In this document: one piece after another, positions 54,724 through 63,624 of the stretch
Layout of the letters: each line of letters starts with the position of its first letter
Numbering within the stretch: the first letter of the stretch is position 1
Assembly (NCBI GenBank): GCA_963798455.1
Contig: CAWCTD010000003.1
Coordinates: 2,480,001 to 2,544,000, forward strand
DNA: 64,000 bases
Direction: 5' to 3'
Origin: CAWCTD01 sp963798455
Lineage (GTDB): Bacteria; Acidobacteriota; Terriglobia; Bryobacterales; Bryobacteraceae
The notes under the pieces: generated by a model
Databases searched by the model: none
The model's input: the letters and a program-made list of their open reading frames with translations, nothing else
Told to the model about the DNA's origin: nothing
Translations under genes and position numbers: made by a program

Positions 54724-55845
54724 ATGCAGACTGAAACTCAGCAACGGGAGGAGGCTGGCCCCACGAACGCGGGCGCCGGGCCGCAACAAACCAGCCCGCC
54801 CAAGAGCCCCGCTGCCACGCCTCCGCGCATCAAGGCTTGGTCTGCCGAGGACTACCTCTCGCGCCAGTTCCCGCCGAAAGAGCCGCTGCTCAAGGGCCTG
54901 CTCCATCGGCGCGACATGGTTGCATTGGGCGCACGTAGACGGCATGGAAAGACCTCTCTGGTTACCAACATAGCCGTGGCTGGGGCCGTCCCGGTTCCAG
55001 AGTTCCTCGGATACGAAATCCCCCAAGCCTTCCGCTCGTTGCTGTTCATCCTGGAAGACGATCCAGGGGAATATCAGGAAAAGTTGCAACGGGTGGTCGG
55101 TACGCGAGACACCGGCGGCCGCATCAAGATCGTCACCCGCGAGGACTTCTACCAAGCAAACATCCCTATCGATGTCCGCGAACACACCTTCAGGGATGCA
55201 GTGGAATACTGGTCCAAGGACCATTGCCCGGACTTGATCGACCTCGACAACATGGCGCAGGTGATCGGTGCAGATTACAGCGATCCGAAGCTAGTCCACG
55301 TGCTGATGCAGTTCTGCTACCGCCTTGCCCGTGTCTATGGCGCTGCGATCATCCTTCCCGCGCACCCCAAGAAGGAAGACCCGAACAATCGCGCGAGTCT
55401 TGCAGACGATTCAGACGCCTTCTTCGAGTCAATCATGGGCAGTTCCCACTTCATCAACTCCACGGGAAGTCTGTGGGGTCTGGAGCGGCACGTGGAGCTA
55501 GACCGCTCCGTGTTTGTCGGTGGCCGGCAACGCGGCGACGGACACCAGGGTGGATCGTTCATTGCCATGAACGACGATGGATGGTTCTACCTGCTGGACG
55601 AAGCCCAGGGGAACGCACCTCTAGTCCTGAACACTGAACTCCGGCGGCGGGCATGGCGGCTGCTGCCGGACCCGCCGAAGACCTTCGGCTACCGCGAAGC
55701 GGAGGCGCTGGTCAAACCCGCGATGCGATCTGGTGACACGTTTAACAAATGGCTCAGGGATTGCCGGCGTCTGAAGGTTATCGTAGACGCGCCCGGCGGA
55801 AAGCTCTCCAAGGCTGCGGGGGTCAAAGCATTGAACCAGCCATGA
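54724..55845 (+). CDS. RepA-like AAA/RecA-fold ATPase
   Basis: 373 residues. Walker A is GARRRHGKT (69-77) and Walker B is in PDLIDLDNM (about 169-177), followed by IILPAHPKKED with the sensor-type His. The layout matches RepA/DnaB-like hexameric ATPases (AAA_25) used by plasmids and integrative elements to unwind their origin. The C-terminal 70 residues look like a winged-helix tail. It is the clearest replication-type gene of the element; no origin repeats were found nearby. Confidence 0.75.
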   Translation: MQTETQQREEAGPTNAGAGPQQTSPPKSPAATPPRIKAWSAEDYLSRQFPPKEPLLKGLLHRRDMVALGARRRHGKTSLVTNIAVAGAVPVPEFLGYEIPQAFRSLLFILEDDPGEYQEKLQRVVGTRDTGGRIKIVTREDFYQANIPIDVREHTFRDAVEYWSKDHCPDLIDLDNMAQVIGADYSDPKLVHVLMQFCYRLARVYGAAIILPAHPKKEDPNNRASLADDSDAFFESIMGSSHFINSTGSLWGLERHVELDRSVFVGGRQRGDGHQGGSFIAMNDDGWFYLLDEAQGNAPLVLNTELRRRAWRLLPDPPKTFGYREAEALVKPAMRSGDTFNKWLRDCRRLKVIVDAPGGKLSKAAGVKALNQP

Positions 55846-56124
55846 AAGCGGCGAGGGGCGGTTCCGGGCGAGGTAGGCGAGTCCAGAAAGAAAAGAAAAG
55901 ACTTACTTACCGACTACCAGACCGAGGCGCGGGCGAGGCACCCGAGGCACTCTGGCCGCCTCGGTCTGCCTCGGTTGGGCGCCTCGCCTGCAACCCATTG
56001 ATTCTGAGTCCCGCCTCGACCGCCTCGGCCGCTTTCGCCCTCGCGGACTTCTGGAGTTGAGGGTGCGTGGCGGGAAGCCCGGCGCGCATTCAACTCGCCG
56101 GACAATGATGGAACGGGACAGACA

Positions 56125-56487
56125 ATGAAGCGCCGCCGCTCCAAGCCAGCCGGACTCTGGGGCGTGCGCGTAGACGCCCTGATCCGCGCGCTCGGGTGGC
56201 CCCAGAGCGAGTGGCGGTTGCACTTCGGATTCTCGGCCGGAGCTGTGCGCCGGGTACGCTACGGCGGGCGGCCCAGGGTAGCGTTCGTTCTCCGGCTGAG
56301 GAAGCTGGAGGCGACATATGCCGCAGAACTCGAAGCCCTCGCCCAAGGGATCATCCAGGTCCGCGGGAGGGTCCGCTACGACTGGCAACCCGACAAACGC
56401 TCGCGGGTCCCGACTCGTCCGCCGGACCTCCAGGACCTCGGACAGGGGCTAGGGGCCTACCACGATGAGAAGCCGGAAGATTGGTAG
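56125..56487 (+). CDS. Small basic protein, unknown function
   Basis: 120 residues with a basic N-terminus and a possible helix-turn-helix (WRLHFGFSAGAVRRVRYGGR). Codon choice fits the region. No family is recognised. It is 280 bp downstream of the RepA-like gene on the same strand, with a non-coding gap between. Confidence 0.4.
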   Translation: MKRRRSKPAGLWGVRVDALIRALGWPQSEWRLHFGFSAGAVRRVRYGGRPRVAFVLRLRKLEATYAAELEALAQGIIQVRGRVRYDWQPDKRSRVPTRPPDLQDLGQGLGAYHDEKPEDW

Positions 56488-56551
56488 CGGCTCCCGCACG
56501 CCAAGACACCCCTCCACCTCGATGCTCACTTGTACGTTTTTGGCACCCCCA

Positions 56552-56740
56552 ATGGCACAGCCTCGCGACATCCGGGTCCGCAGGAGCGCAGCGCGCCTGC
56601 ACCGCACCAGCCTGCCTCCAAACCACTTACGCGAGCGGCAAGACTACCCGTCCCAGCGCGTGGTCGTGCAGGCCAGGCCACCTCGCGGGCAGGGCCGCCC
56701 CCCGCGCCTCGAATATCAACGTGTTGATTCTGGGGCTTAA
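56552..56740 (+). CDS. Truncated paralogue of the protein at 60529
   Basis: 62 residues (MAQPRDIRVRRSAARLHRTS; LRERQDYPSQRVVVQARPPR; GRPPRLEYQRVDSG) aligning along the full length with the first 60 residues of the 164-residue protein at 60529-61023 (same LRERQD, VVVQA/LVVQA, LxYQR anchors). It stops where the longer copy continues. It may be a decayed duplicate or a short independent version. Function unknown. Confidence 0.45.
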   Translation: MAQPRDIRVRRSAARLHRTSLPPNHLRERQDYPSQRVVVQARPPRGQGRPPRLEYQRVDSGA

Positions 56741-56858
56741 TGCGCCAACTCGACCGCAAGCGAGTGATTTTAGGGAGGACACCGATACGAACGACAAACT
56801 TACATGGGAAATACGAACCGGGCAGGCTATTCAGCCAACCCAGGCAACCAGGGCGGCG

Positions 56859-57092
56859 GTGCCGCGGGGGACGGCACTACCCTCCACGCGCCTCGAAGTC
56901 ACCAATCTGTCGGCGGTTTCCGATGTGGACCTCTACCACGAACTGGAGCGCCGCCAAGCCAGACTCCTCATCAGTCTGGCTGAGGTACCCGACCAAGCCC
57001 TCTACCGCGAGCTGGGCCGGCGCCGCCAGGCAAAACGGAAAGTGCGTCGAGGTGGTCGGCCTCCCAAGCCGCGGTGCCCCTGTGGGAGGTGA
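56859..57092 (+). CDS. Small protein with duplicated helical motif, unknown function
   Basis: About 77 residues from a possible GTG at 56859 with no clear ribosome-binding site. It contains two similar units, SDVDLYHELERRQ and PDQALYRELGRRRQ, about 20 residues apart, then a basic CPC tail. The region also opens in a second frame with a plausible start (ATG near 56806, MGNTNRAGYSANPG), so a frameshifted longer gene is possible. Confidence 0.35.
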   Translation: MPRGTALPSTRLEVTNLSAVSDVDLYHELERRQARLLISLAEVPDQALYRELGRRRQAKRKVRRGGRPPKPRCPCGR

Positions 57093-57306
57093 CGCCGCCC
57101 GGAAAAGAGGGCACGTCTGCGGGCGCGATTGCGTTGGCTTAAGGCCGCGAGGTGGGCTTCAACTTCGAGATAATCGACCATCCGACCAAGCGGGTCGTAC
57201 ACTTGCCACAACGCCGTGTGTGTAGGAATTGACGCCCGCAGGCCAGTTCTACGAGTAGGCGACTACACGTCATGTGGGCTATTCTCACCCGTTCGTCATC
57301 ATGGGA

Positions 57307-58176
57307 TTAGCTTGAATCGCCCAACGCAAAGGCGTAGGAGTTCAGGCGGCGAAGAATCGACGCTACCTTAGGTCCTTCCTGATCCCCATCTCCGCAGTGT
57401 CTCGGCTCTGTAGAGACGGTAAGCAGCGCTGCCCGGCGCAACAAACCGAGAAAGAAGTCTCTGGTCGTCTTGCCTTGCGTAGTGTATTGGTGTGAGGGCG
57501 TCAAGAATTCGCCCTCGAATACTTCATCTGGCCATGGGAATAGGTAATCGCTCCAGGGGATCGCGAAATAGTCTAGATCGATGTCAAAGAGAACCGGCGG
57601 GCTTGCGTCTCCAAACCAACGGGTCTCCCCCTGTTGTTCCCATCCGAGGATCTCCCAGGCCCTCGGATTCACTCGTATAGAATCTCCGAGAGCGCCTTGA
57701 TAGCCCAACGCCGAGTTCGGGCGAGGGAGCAGGTCGATCCAATGGTCTTCTCCTACTGCATCCTCGACTTTCAAAGGGAAGTTCATACCGGAATCGCGTG
57801 CACCAAATATGACGGCGTTGCCAACTAGCCCCAACCTCATGCCGGCCTGGACCCAATCATCATCGAGTGAACTCAGACGCTCAGAGTCGTCGGGATGCTG
57901 GCGGCCGGAGCAGATGTCGAACAGTTCCTCTGCTGTCAGTCCCGTTCGACGAGCTTGATCCAGGCGTTCAGCGCAACCGGGCTCACAAGAATCATGATGA
58001 GCATCAAACATTACTAGGTTGCATGGAGATGGGGCAAGGCCTAACGCTTGCGCCCAGTGAAGAATGACGAGCGTCCACCGGTGATCGCGGTGAATCAGGC
58101 ACTTTGTGCCGTGGAGCTGAACCTCTCGCAGACCATCAATCTTTTTCAACTTGGTCATTTGCTCGCTGAACACCAT
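57307..58176 (-). CDS. UPF0489-like (arginase-fold-like) protein
   Basis: 289 residues if started at ATG 58176; starts at 58158 or 58272 are also possible. The motifs FDAHHDS (57-63) and FDIDLDYF (197-204) match the UPF0489 family, which resembles the arginase/deacetylase fold and probably binds two metal ions with these Asp/His residues. No substrate is known for the family. It lies 110 bp downstream of the PIN-like gene on the same strand in the integrated element. Confidence 0.65.
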   Translation of the reverse strand: MVFSEQMTKLKKIDGLREVQLHGTKCLIHRDHRWTLVILHWAQALGLAPSPCNLVMFDAHHDSCEPGCAERLDQARRTGLTAEELFDICSGRQHPDDSERLSSLDDDWVQAGMRLGLVGNAVIFGARDSGMNFPLKVEDAVGEDHWIDLLPRPNSALGYQGALGDSIRVNPRAWEILGWEQQGETRWFGDASPPVLFDIDLDYFAIPWSDYLFPWPDEVFEGEFLTPSHQYTTQGKTTRDFFLGLLRRAALLTVSTEPRHCGDGDQEGPKVASILRRLNSYAFALGDSS

Positions 58177-58286
58177 TAATCCATGGTACGCGGGACAGCC
58201 GAGATCGCCACTTGGCCGTATAACGCGCGACGCGTCGTTGTGCCGGAGCCGCACTACATGAAGGCGTGCCATCGGTGCGGAGCCGA

Positions 58287-59285
58287 CTATTCCTCCGGCA
58301 AGGGCCAAGGCGGAGAACTGGCCTCACCCTCTTGCGGTCGAACGTATGGGATCATTTCGCCCAGATCGTGACCAACGTATGTCCCATACTTCGCGTCGAG
58401 CTCCGTGCGACGAACTAGACTCACCCAGAACTTCTCTGTGAACACAGCCCGGCAGTACGGGACTGCCAGCGAGAGAAAGCCCAGATCAACCTCATCGTTC
58501 GGCGCGATCCTGCGGTCCCGTTGTTCGTTGCGTTCTGTGTGCAGATTGATCTCAACATCGAGGAAGGGCACGCTCTCAAGTAGCCTCACGCAGCCATCAG
58601 GGCCTAAGTCCTCAAGATCCTTCCACTTGAGGCCGAATTCGCCCAGCACCAAAGCAAGGCGATCCTGAATGCCGATGGTCACCAACGCACAATATGCTCT
58701 CTTGCGGACCTCTCGCGATACGTCCCAGCGCATGGAGCGGCCAACTTCGTGATCTCGCGCGATTGTCGTCCATCTCTCTACAAAGTCGCGCGAAACTCGA
58801 GCAGTCGCTATCAGCTCTTCGAGGACGACCGGGGAGCTGAAGATTGCGTCTTCGAATCCTAGTTGCGTGGGCTCTCCGAACACGGTCTTCAAGCTCCGGC
58901 TCACAGGTACAATCTCTTCTCTGGGAAGAGGCTTTTGGAAATGGATTGCTACCGCCCTCCGTAGTGCCGCCATTAGGAGAGCGCTCGCTGAGCGCAGAAA
59001 CCAGCCCTGGCTGAGCTTGGCCATCAGGCACGCCAAGTTTCTCCTGCGAGTGTCGTCGCCGATCTTGGCCACCTCCATGAAATGTGCAAAGCTCAGGGGG
59101 AAGACAGCCCATCCAGCCAAAACCGACTCCTCAGCGGCCTTCAGAGCCGGTTCGTACCTCTTGCCCTCCTCGCTGCCAGCTTCCGCCCGTGCCAAATCGA
59201 TCCACTTGTTCAAGTCAAGATAAATGAGGCACCGCTGAAGTTGTCCTTCGCCGGCGGTCGTGCGTGTGACGTTCACAGAACACAT
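58287..59285 (-). CDS. PIN-like domain protein, putative RNase
   Basis: 332 residues from ATG 59285, preceded by TGGGAAG. The N-terminal segment LIYLDLNKWIDLARAE has the first acidic residue of a PIN fold (Asp24), and the late segment NDEVDLGFLSLAVPYCRAVF followed by EKFWVSLV carries the expected distal Asp residues and last strand. PIN domains are metal-dependent RNases common in toxins and defence. The middle (about 60-260) is helical and not recognisable. Identification is by motif spacing only. Confidence 0.5.
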   Translation of the reverse strand: MCSVNVTRTTAGEGQLQRCLIYLDLNKWIDLARAEAGSEEGKRYEPALKAAEESVLAGWAVFPLSFAHFMEVAKIGDDTRRRNLACLMAKLSQGWFLRSASALLMAALRRAVAIHFQKPLPREEIVPVSRSLKTVFGEPTQLGFEDAIFSSPVVLEELIATARVSRDFVERWTTIARDHEVGRSMRWDVSREVRKRAYCALVTIGIQDRLALVLGEFGLKWKDLEDLGPDGCVRLLESVPFLDVEINLHTERNEQRDRRIAPNDEVDLGFLSLAVPYCRAVFTEKFWVSLVRRTELDAKYGTYVGHDLGEMIPYVRPQEGEASSPPWPLPEE

Positions 59286-59632
59286 CTTCCCAAATCGCCA
59301 TGGGGAGGGGTGGTCACATCTTGCGGTGTCCCCTTCACGTCGATAAGCCCCACTTTGCCGTGCAACGCGCATGCCGTAGATGTGCACAGGCGGGAGGCGA
59401 GCCCAAGTCCGGATGTGTGGAAGTTGGCTGGAACCCGTTGGGAGGTCCAAGGCCGTATGACCTGCCCGGAAACAGCCCCAACAAATGGCTCAGGCCAGCT
59501 CCCTGAATCCTGCCGGGAGGGTTTATGAGTTCAGCAGGGGCCCTTGGTTGTAGAATGGTGGCCGACCAGGCTCCGAAGACTAGAATCTCGGTTTACACTG
59601 CCATTCAGGAGCACGCTCAGAAGGAGACTGAC

Positions 59633-60304
59633 ATGTCTGAACGGATTACGCCAAACATTGCCGAGGACTTGCTCTGCATCCATGCGATCATCACACGTGG
59701 GTTGAACGTGTCAATCGAAAAAGGCCGCTTGTTCGCCCAGGGTGGCTACCCTGATGCATCAGCCCGGGAGGGGTTCATCGCTTATGTTGGAAGCCTTGTG
59801 TCCGTCTTGCACGCTCACCACCTCACGGAAAGCGATCTGTTCTTTCCGTACCTCCGGGACAAACTGCCGGACGCCCCTTTCGACCTGTTGATAACCCAGC
59901 ACCGGGATCTGGAGCCTGTGCTGCAACAGGCCAAGGCAGCCACGGACGAGGTCTCCGCCGAGGCTCGGGCCGGTGCGGCGCTGGACCGGCTGAACAGTCT
60001 ACTAGGGCAAATAGGTGAGTTCTGGCATCCGCACATTCGCATCGAGGAAGACCATTTCTCGGTGGACCGCGTTGCAACACTCATCGACGCGAAGGAGCAT
60101 GAAAGGCTGGCAAAGGCCGCCATGGAGCATAGTAAGCAGCACTCGGGCCCGGACCACCTGGTGGTGCCGTTTCTCCTGCACAATCTGCCGCCGGATAGAC
60201 GGCCTTTTTTTGCCCGCTCTATGCCGACTGTCGTCACCCGGCTGCTGTTGCCCATCGTGTGGAAAAGAAAGTGGGCACCCATGCGGCCGTTCCTGCTGCC
60301 TTGA
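59633..60304 (+). CDS. Hemerythrin HHE domain protein
   Basis: 223 residues from ATG 59633 behind AAGGAG. The di-iron ligands of a four-helix hemerythrin domain are placed at His17 (CIHAII), His62 and Glu66 (HAHHLTESDLFF), His90 (ITQHRDLEPVL) and His132/Glu138 (HPHIRIEEDHF). The C-terminal 60 residues are outside the domain. Such proteins bind oxygen or nitric oxide, or act in iron and redox sensing. No partner gene is evident. Confidence 0.85.
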   Translation: MSERITPNIAEDLLCIHAIITRGLNVSIEKGRLFAQGGYPDASAREGFIAYVGSLVSVLHAHHLTESDLFFPYLRDKLPDAPFDLLITQHRDLEPVLQQAKAATDEVSAEARAGAALDRLNSLLGQIGEFWHPHIRIEEDHFSVDRVATLIDAKEHERLAKAAMEHSKQHSGPDHLVVPFLLHNLPPDRRPFFARSMPTVVTRLLLPIVWKRKWAPMRPFLLP

Positions 60305-60528
60305 GCAGAACTCGCCGAGTGGACAGGCTGCGGGTCCCCTCTAGGTTGCCCTTTCCTCGGGGCACTGAGGTGGCCGGCCATCGCTCAAGCCCCCTTCTTC
60401 CGCGCCTGGATTCGCCTCAGCGCCGCACGCATTGTCTCGATATACCATCAATTCGCCATGAGATGGGTTCCAATCTGCCTCTCGCCTCTCCATTTCATAA
60501 ATTACTTTGCGTGGTAAACTCGTACTAG

Positions 60529-61023
60529 GTGGGACAGCTACTCGACATCCGGGTACGGAAGGGCAAAGGACGCCCGCACCGCGTCAACTTGGCGCTGGAC
60601 CGCTTACGCGAGCGCCAGGACCCTACAACCCTTCGGCTCGTGGTCCAGGCTAATCTACCTCGCGGCCAGAGCAAGCCATCCCGACTCCAGTACCAGCGTC
60701 TGGGGTCCTACCTGATCGACTGCCGCACGCCGCAAGCCGTCGCGCACGTGCGGGCAGAGTTGGCGAACGTGATGCTCTCCCTTTCCCACCTTCCCACCCA
60801 GGGGGCCGACACCCGGCACAACGGAACACGCAACAACGTGCCTGAAGCCCAGGCCAGGGAGAGTAGGGTTTCCCACCCGGCTAATAGTCTGGCAGCAGGT
60901 GCCTTCGTGCAGGATGGCCACGAGAAGGAGCAACCCAGGGAGAGGGCCAGGTTTTGGGCAAGGTACAGGGAGATCACGGGGGAGGAATGCTCGATTCCCG
61001 TGGACCCTGAAGACGAGCGGTAG
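60529..61023 (+). CDS. Protein of unknown function, long paralogue of 56552
   Basis: 164 residues from a GTG start. The N-terminus MGQLLDIRVRKGKGRPHRVN and segment LRERQDPTTLRLVVQANLPR match the truncated copy at 56552-56740. The C-terminal part (FWARYREITGEECSIPVDPE) is specific to this copy. It is basic in front and acidic at the end; there is no membrane helix. Family unknown. Confidence 0.5.
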   Translation: MGQLLDIRVRKGKGRPHRVNLALDRLRERQDPTTLRLVVQANLPRGQSKPSRLQYQRLGSYLIDCRTPQAVAHVRAELANVMLSLSHLPTQGADTRHNGTRNNVPEAQARESRVSHPANSLAAGAFVQDGHEKEQPRERARFWARYREITGEECSIPVDPEDER

Positions 61024-61180
61024 CCGCGGCTCCCCTGAAGAGAGCGACTTCAGATCGACCCCGTCCCTGCGTTGCACTCGGGAGTCCTCCGGTGGCATCG
61101 GAAGAACCGACGCGCACAAGAAACCCTCGACCACGCTGTTCCCGGTGTGCGGACGGGACCGCATATGAGAAGGTCTTTGG

Positions 61181-61450
61181 CTATGCCTTCTGTATCCGCG
61201 GGACAAAGCAGTTGTACAGCACAGCAAACACGTAGCCGCCGACCGCGCCGTCAACGATTGCGTACCCCGTGCCGAGCAGCACATCGGGCACGGTGCGCGA
61301 GGCATGAAATCCGGGGTACACGGAACTGAGCCCGTGCAGAAAACTGGCGCCGTAGGAGGGAGCAGCTAGGTTGATGAGCCCGACCAGGAGTACGCCAGCG
61401 CCCCAGAGAATCGCTGACACGATCGCGAGAGCTTTCGCTGAGAATCGCAT
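61181..61450 (-). CDS. Small two-helix membrane protein (DUF5676/holin-like)
   Basis: 89 residues from ATG 61450 behind AGGAG. Two membrane helices (LAIVSAILWGAGVLLVGLIN and GAVGGYVFAVLYNCF) flank a conserved loop with GLSSVYPGFHASRTVPDVLL. The pattern SxYPGxxA ... VDGAVGG ... LYN is typical of small membrane proteins labelled DUF5676 or holin-like. Function unknown. Confidence 0.6.
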   Translation of the reverse strand: MRFSAKALAIVSAILWGAGVLLVGLINLAAPSYGASFLHGLSSVYPGFHASRTVPDVLLGTGYAIVDGAVGGYVFAVLYNCFVPRIQKA

Positions 61451-61993
61451 TGAGGGCTCTCCTTTCGTGTCAAGCATGCGCCACATTGCGGCCGAGCGCA
61501 ACCCCGTGGCGGCGCGGCACACAGGCGGGGTACGGAGGAAGCCGGCGACTGGGCAGGGAGGTTGGCCACCCTGTAACAGCATCCGGGAGTTTACTGATCG
61601 TACAGGGTCGTGAAGAATGGCGGGCGTTTGACCACGCGCGGTACTGGCTGCTGCTGGCCGAGAGTCATCTGACACGGCGGATCTTTGGGACCATGCTGCG
61701 GCGGACCGCGGCGCTGCCAGTGCCAGAGGGGTAGGCAAAGGCTGTGGTGGTAGGGAAATCGGTCAACGAGGCAATAGGAGGCGGAAAGGTGTCCGTGGAG
61801 TCAGGCGAAAGGCCCGCAGTTGCTGGCCACGGGGTCCTCGGGAGCAGCAGGGCGACCCTCTCGGGCCTGCAGGTTTTTCAGGAAAAGAATGTGAGCTTCA
61901 ACGGCTCCAAGGCACACCCATTGTGGTATGCTGATGCCGGCCGCAAGGCCAAAAAGGAAATTGTGGGTTACACTCTCCGCTCTGGAGCGAACC
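61451..61993. other. Intergenic stretch with no confident gene
   Basis: 543 bp between the small membrane protein gene and the secreted protein gene. Several overlapping open frames exist. One (ending 61734) reads REEWRAFDHARYWLLLAESH, which is protein-like but unsupported by a start signal or known family. I report nothing definite here. Confidence 0.35.
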
Positions 61994-62506
61994 ATGAAGA
62001 CCTCAGTCCTCTCAGCCGCATTGTTGCTCATGGCCTGTTGGCTTTTGACCTTTGCCAAAGACAAGCATTTGCCTCTGGCGCCTCAACTGATATCGGCCAA
62101 AACCGTCTACATCGACAACCGGAGCGGGCAAGCCGCCATCGGAGACCGAGCCTACCAGGAGATTGCAAGCTGGGGCCGGTTCCAGGTGGTCCAGGACAGA
62201 AGCCAGGCTGATTTGATCTTTCTGCTCACGGCGCGCGCCGAGACCCGCGGGTACACCACAACTGGCGGCACGCAGACTGGCACGGTCGATGAGCATGGGA
62301 ACATCAGCACCACCAGTTCACCGCGACACACCAACCCAGACGTGTGGCGCTACTCCGGGCTAACCGTGTTGGACGCGAAGACAGGAGAGCACTTGTGGAC
62401 CGAGTCCAAAGTAGCCGCGGTTTTCCGGAAAAGCGCAATCAAGAGAGCAATTGACGAACTACGGAAACGAATCGAAGAGGAGACCGCTCAGCCCAAGAAA
62501 CACTGA
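61994..62506 (+). CDS. Secreted protein, DUF4136-like, unknown function
   Basis: 170 residues from ATG 61994 with a signal peptide (about 1-24, containing SAALLLMACWLL). The mature part has SAKTVYIDNRSGQAAIGDRA, ADLIFLLTARAETRGY and VLDAKTGEHLWTESK, a pattern found in small acidobacterial periplasmic proteins with a curli/DUF4136-like fold. Cys16 does not form a proper lipobox. No neighbour suggests a role. Confidence 0.55.
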   Translation: MKTSVLSAALLLMACWLLTFAKDKHLPLAPQLISAKTVYIDNRSGQAAIGDRAYQEIASWGRFQVVQDRSQADLIFLLTARAETRGYTTTGGTQTGTVDEHGNISTTSSPRHTNPDVWRYSGLTVLDAKTGEHLWTESKVAAVFRKSAIKRAIDELRKRIEEETAQPKKH

Positions 62507-62569
62507 TCTGGCTTCATATACCTCCTAAGCCGCCCTAGACCGCGCCCGACTCATCCCCGCCGGACACCC

Positions 62570-62734
62570 AGGAGTGGCGCAGCGCCGGGGTGTGAAATTC
62601 GGGCGGAAGCCGACGCTATCCGCCGAGAGATTGAGCACGCCCGGAAGCTGATCGACGAGGGCGAATCCCGCCAGTGCGTGGCCGACCTTCTGAACGTGAG
62701 CCGAGTGACGATCTATCGAGTGCTTGTCGGTTGA
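62570..62734 (+). pseudogene. Serine recombinase (resolvase/invertase) C-terminal remnant
   Basis: The first frame reads AQRRGVKFGRKPTLSAE, the usual end of the resolvase catalytic domain and linker. A one-base loss near 62630 then shifts it into a frame reading IEHARKLIDEGESRQC and VADLLNVSRVTIYRVLVG followed by a stop at 62734, the HTH_7 DNA-binding domain. The catalytic half is absent. It indicates earlier transposon or phage traffic in this element. Confidence 0.7.
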
Positions 62735-62810
62735 CCGATTAACGTCAGCGACCGGATCGCTTGCGCCTTGGTGCGGCGAGGGTGTAGTTTTACATCCGGG
62801 AGGCGAACTT

Positions 62811-63455
62811 ATGACGCTGGAATCGCCTGCGATCATCGAGCGGCTGGAAAGGTTGGAACGGCAAAACCGACACCTGAAGCGCTGTGCTGTCATTCTGCTC
62901 CTGGTCCTCAGTAGTGTTTTCCTGATGGGCCAAGCGGCACCTAGCAGCCGCACCGTGGAGGCACAGAAGTTCGTTCTTGTCGATTCTGGAGGCAACGTGC
63001 GAGCTGAACTGATCATCCTTCCCTCCGGTCTTCCGGGTCTCCGCTTCCTCGACACTAAAGGCGGCATCGAGTCGCTGGTGACTGGAGGCGGGTTGGCGAT
63101 GTTTGACGGGCAGGTAAACACAGCGAATCTTTATCACTCGGGTCTTGTTATCCAAAGTCTCGCGGGCGAACGGACGATTTCACTGGGTGGATACAGTGGT
63201 GCGACACCGCCACCACGCGGTTACTCCCCTCCTGCGGCCCTTATCGGGCTGTATGGTTCCAGTGGGAAGACACGGCTTGAGCTGACGGCTGAAGAAGCTG
63301 GCCCCACGCTTTCGATGTCAGACACGGAAGGATTCAGCGCGCACCTAGGAAGAACCGATCTCCAGACGCCGCGCACGGGCGAGGATCTCAAGACCTCCGC
63401 CGCTTCCCTGGTGCTGTTCGACAAGACCGGCACGGTCATCTGGCGCGCCCCCTGA
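62811..63455 (+). CDS. Coiled-coil / membrane-anchored beta-repeat protein, unknown function
   Basis: 214 residues from ATG 62811 behind GGGAGG. A short coiled coil (IIERLERLERQNRHLKR) leads into one membrane helix (CAVILLLVLSSVFLMG), then an external beta-rich region with repeated units (FVLVDSGGNVRAEL; ALIGLYGSSGKTRLELTAEE; LVLFDKTGTVIWRAP). It resembles membrane-anchored proteins of Acidobacteria and other phyla with the same layout. Function is unknown. Confidence 0.55.
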   Translation: MTLESPAIIERLERLERQNRHLKRCAVILLLVLSSVFLMGQAAPSSRTVEAQKFVLVDSGGNVRAELIILPSGLPGLRFLDTKGGIESLVTGGGLAMFDGQVNTANLYHSGLVIQSLAGERTISLGGYSGATPPPRGYSPPAALIGLYGSSGKTRLELTAEEAGPTLSMSDTEGFSAHLGRTDLQTPRTGEDLKTSAASLVLFDKTGTVIWRAP

Positions 63456-63624
63456 ACGCGGCGGATGACGCCCGGCCAAGGGTGGTCCGTGTCAGCCACG
63501 TCGCGGGTTTCCGTGAGAACAAGCGTATCGGCGAAGAACGCGAGACGGAGACCCTGCCAGAAAACTGAAGGGAATGTGCTGCTGGTTCCTGAGTCTTGGC
63601 TTCTCCCAGCGGCTTTTCCGGCAT

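Noticed and set aside
61744..62211. Possible 155-residue plus-strand gene
   Set aside because: It overlaps the signal-peptide protein at 61994 in another frame, and its composition is that of a shadow frame.
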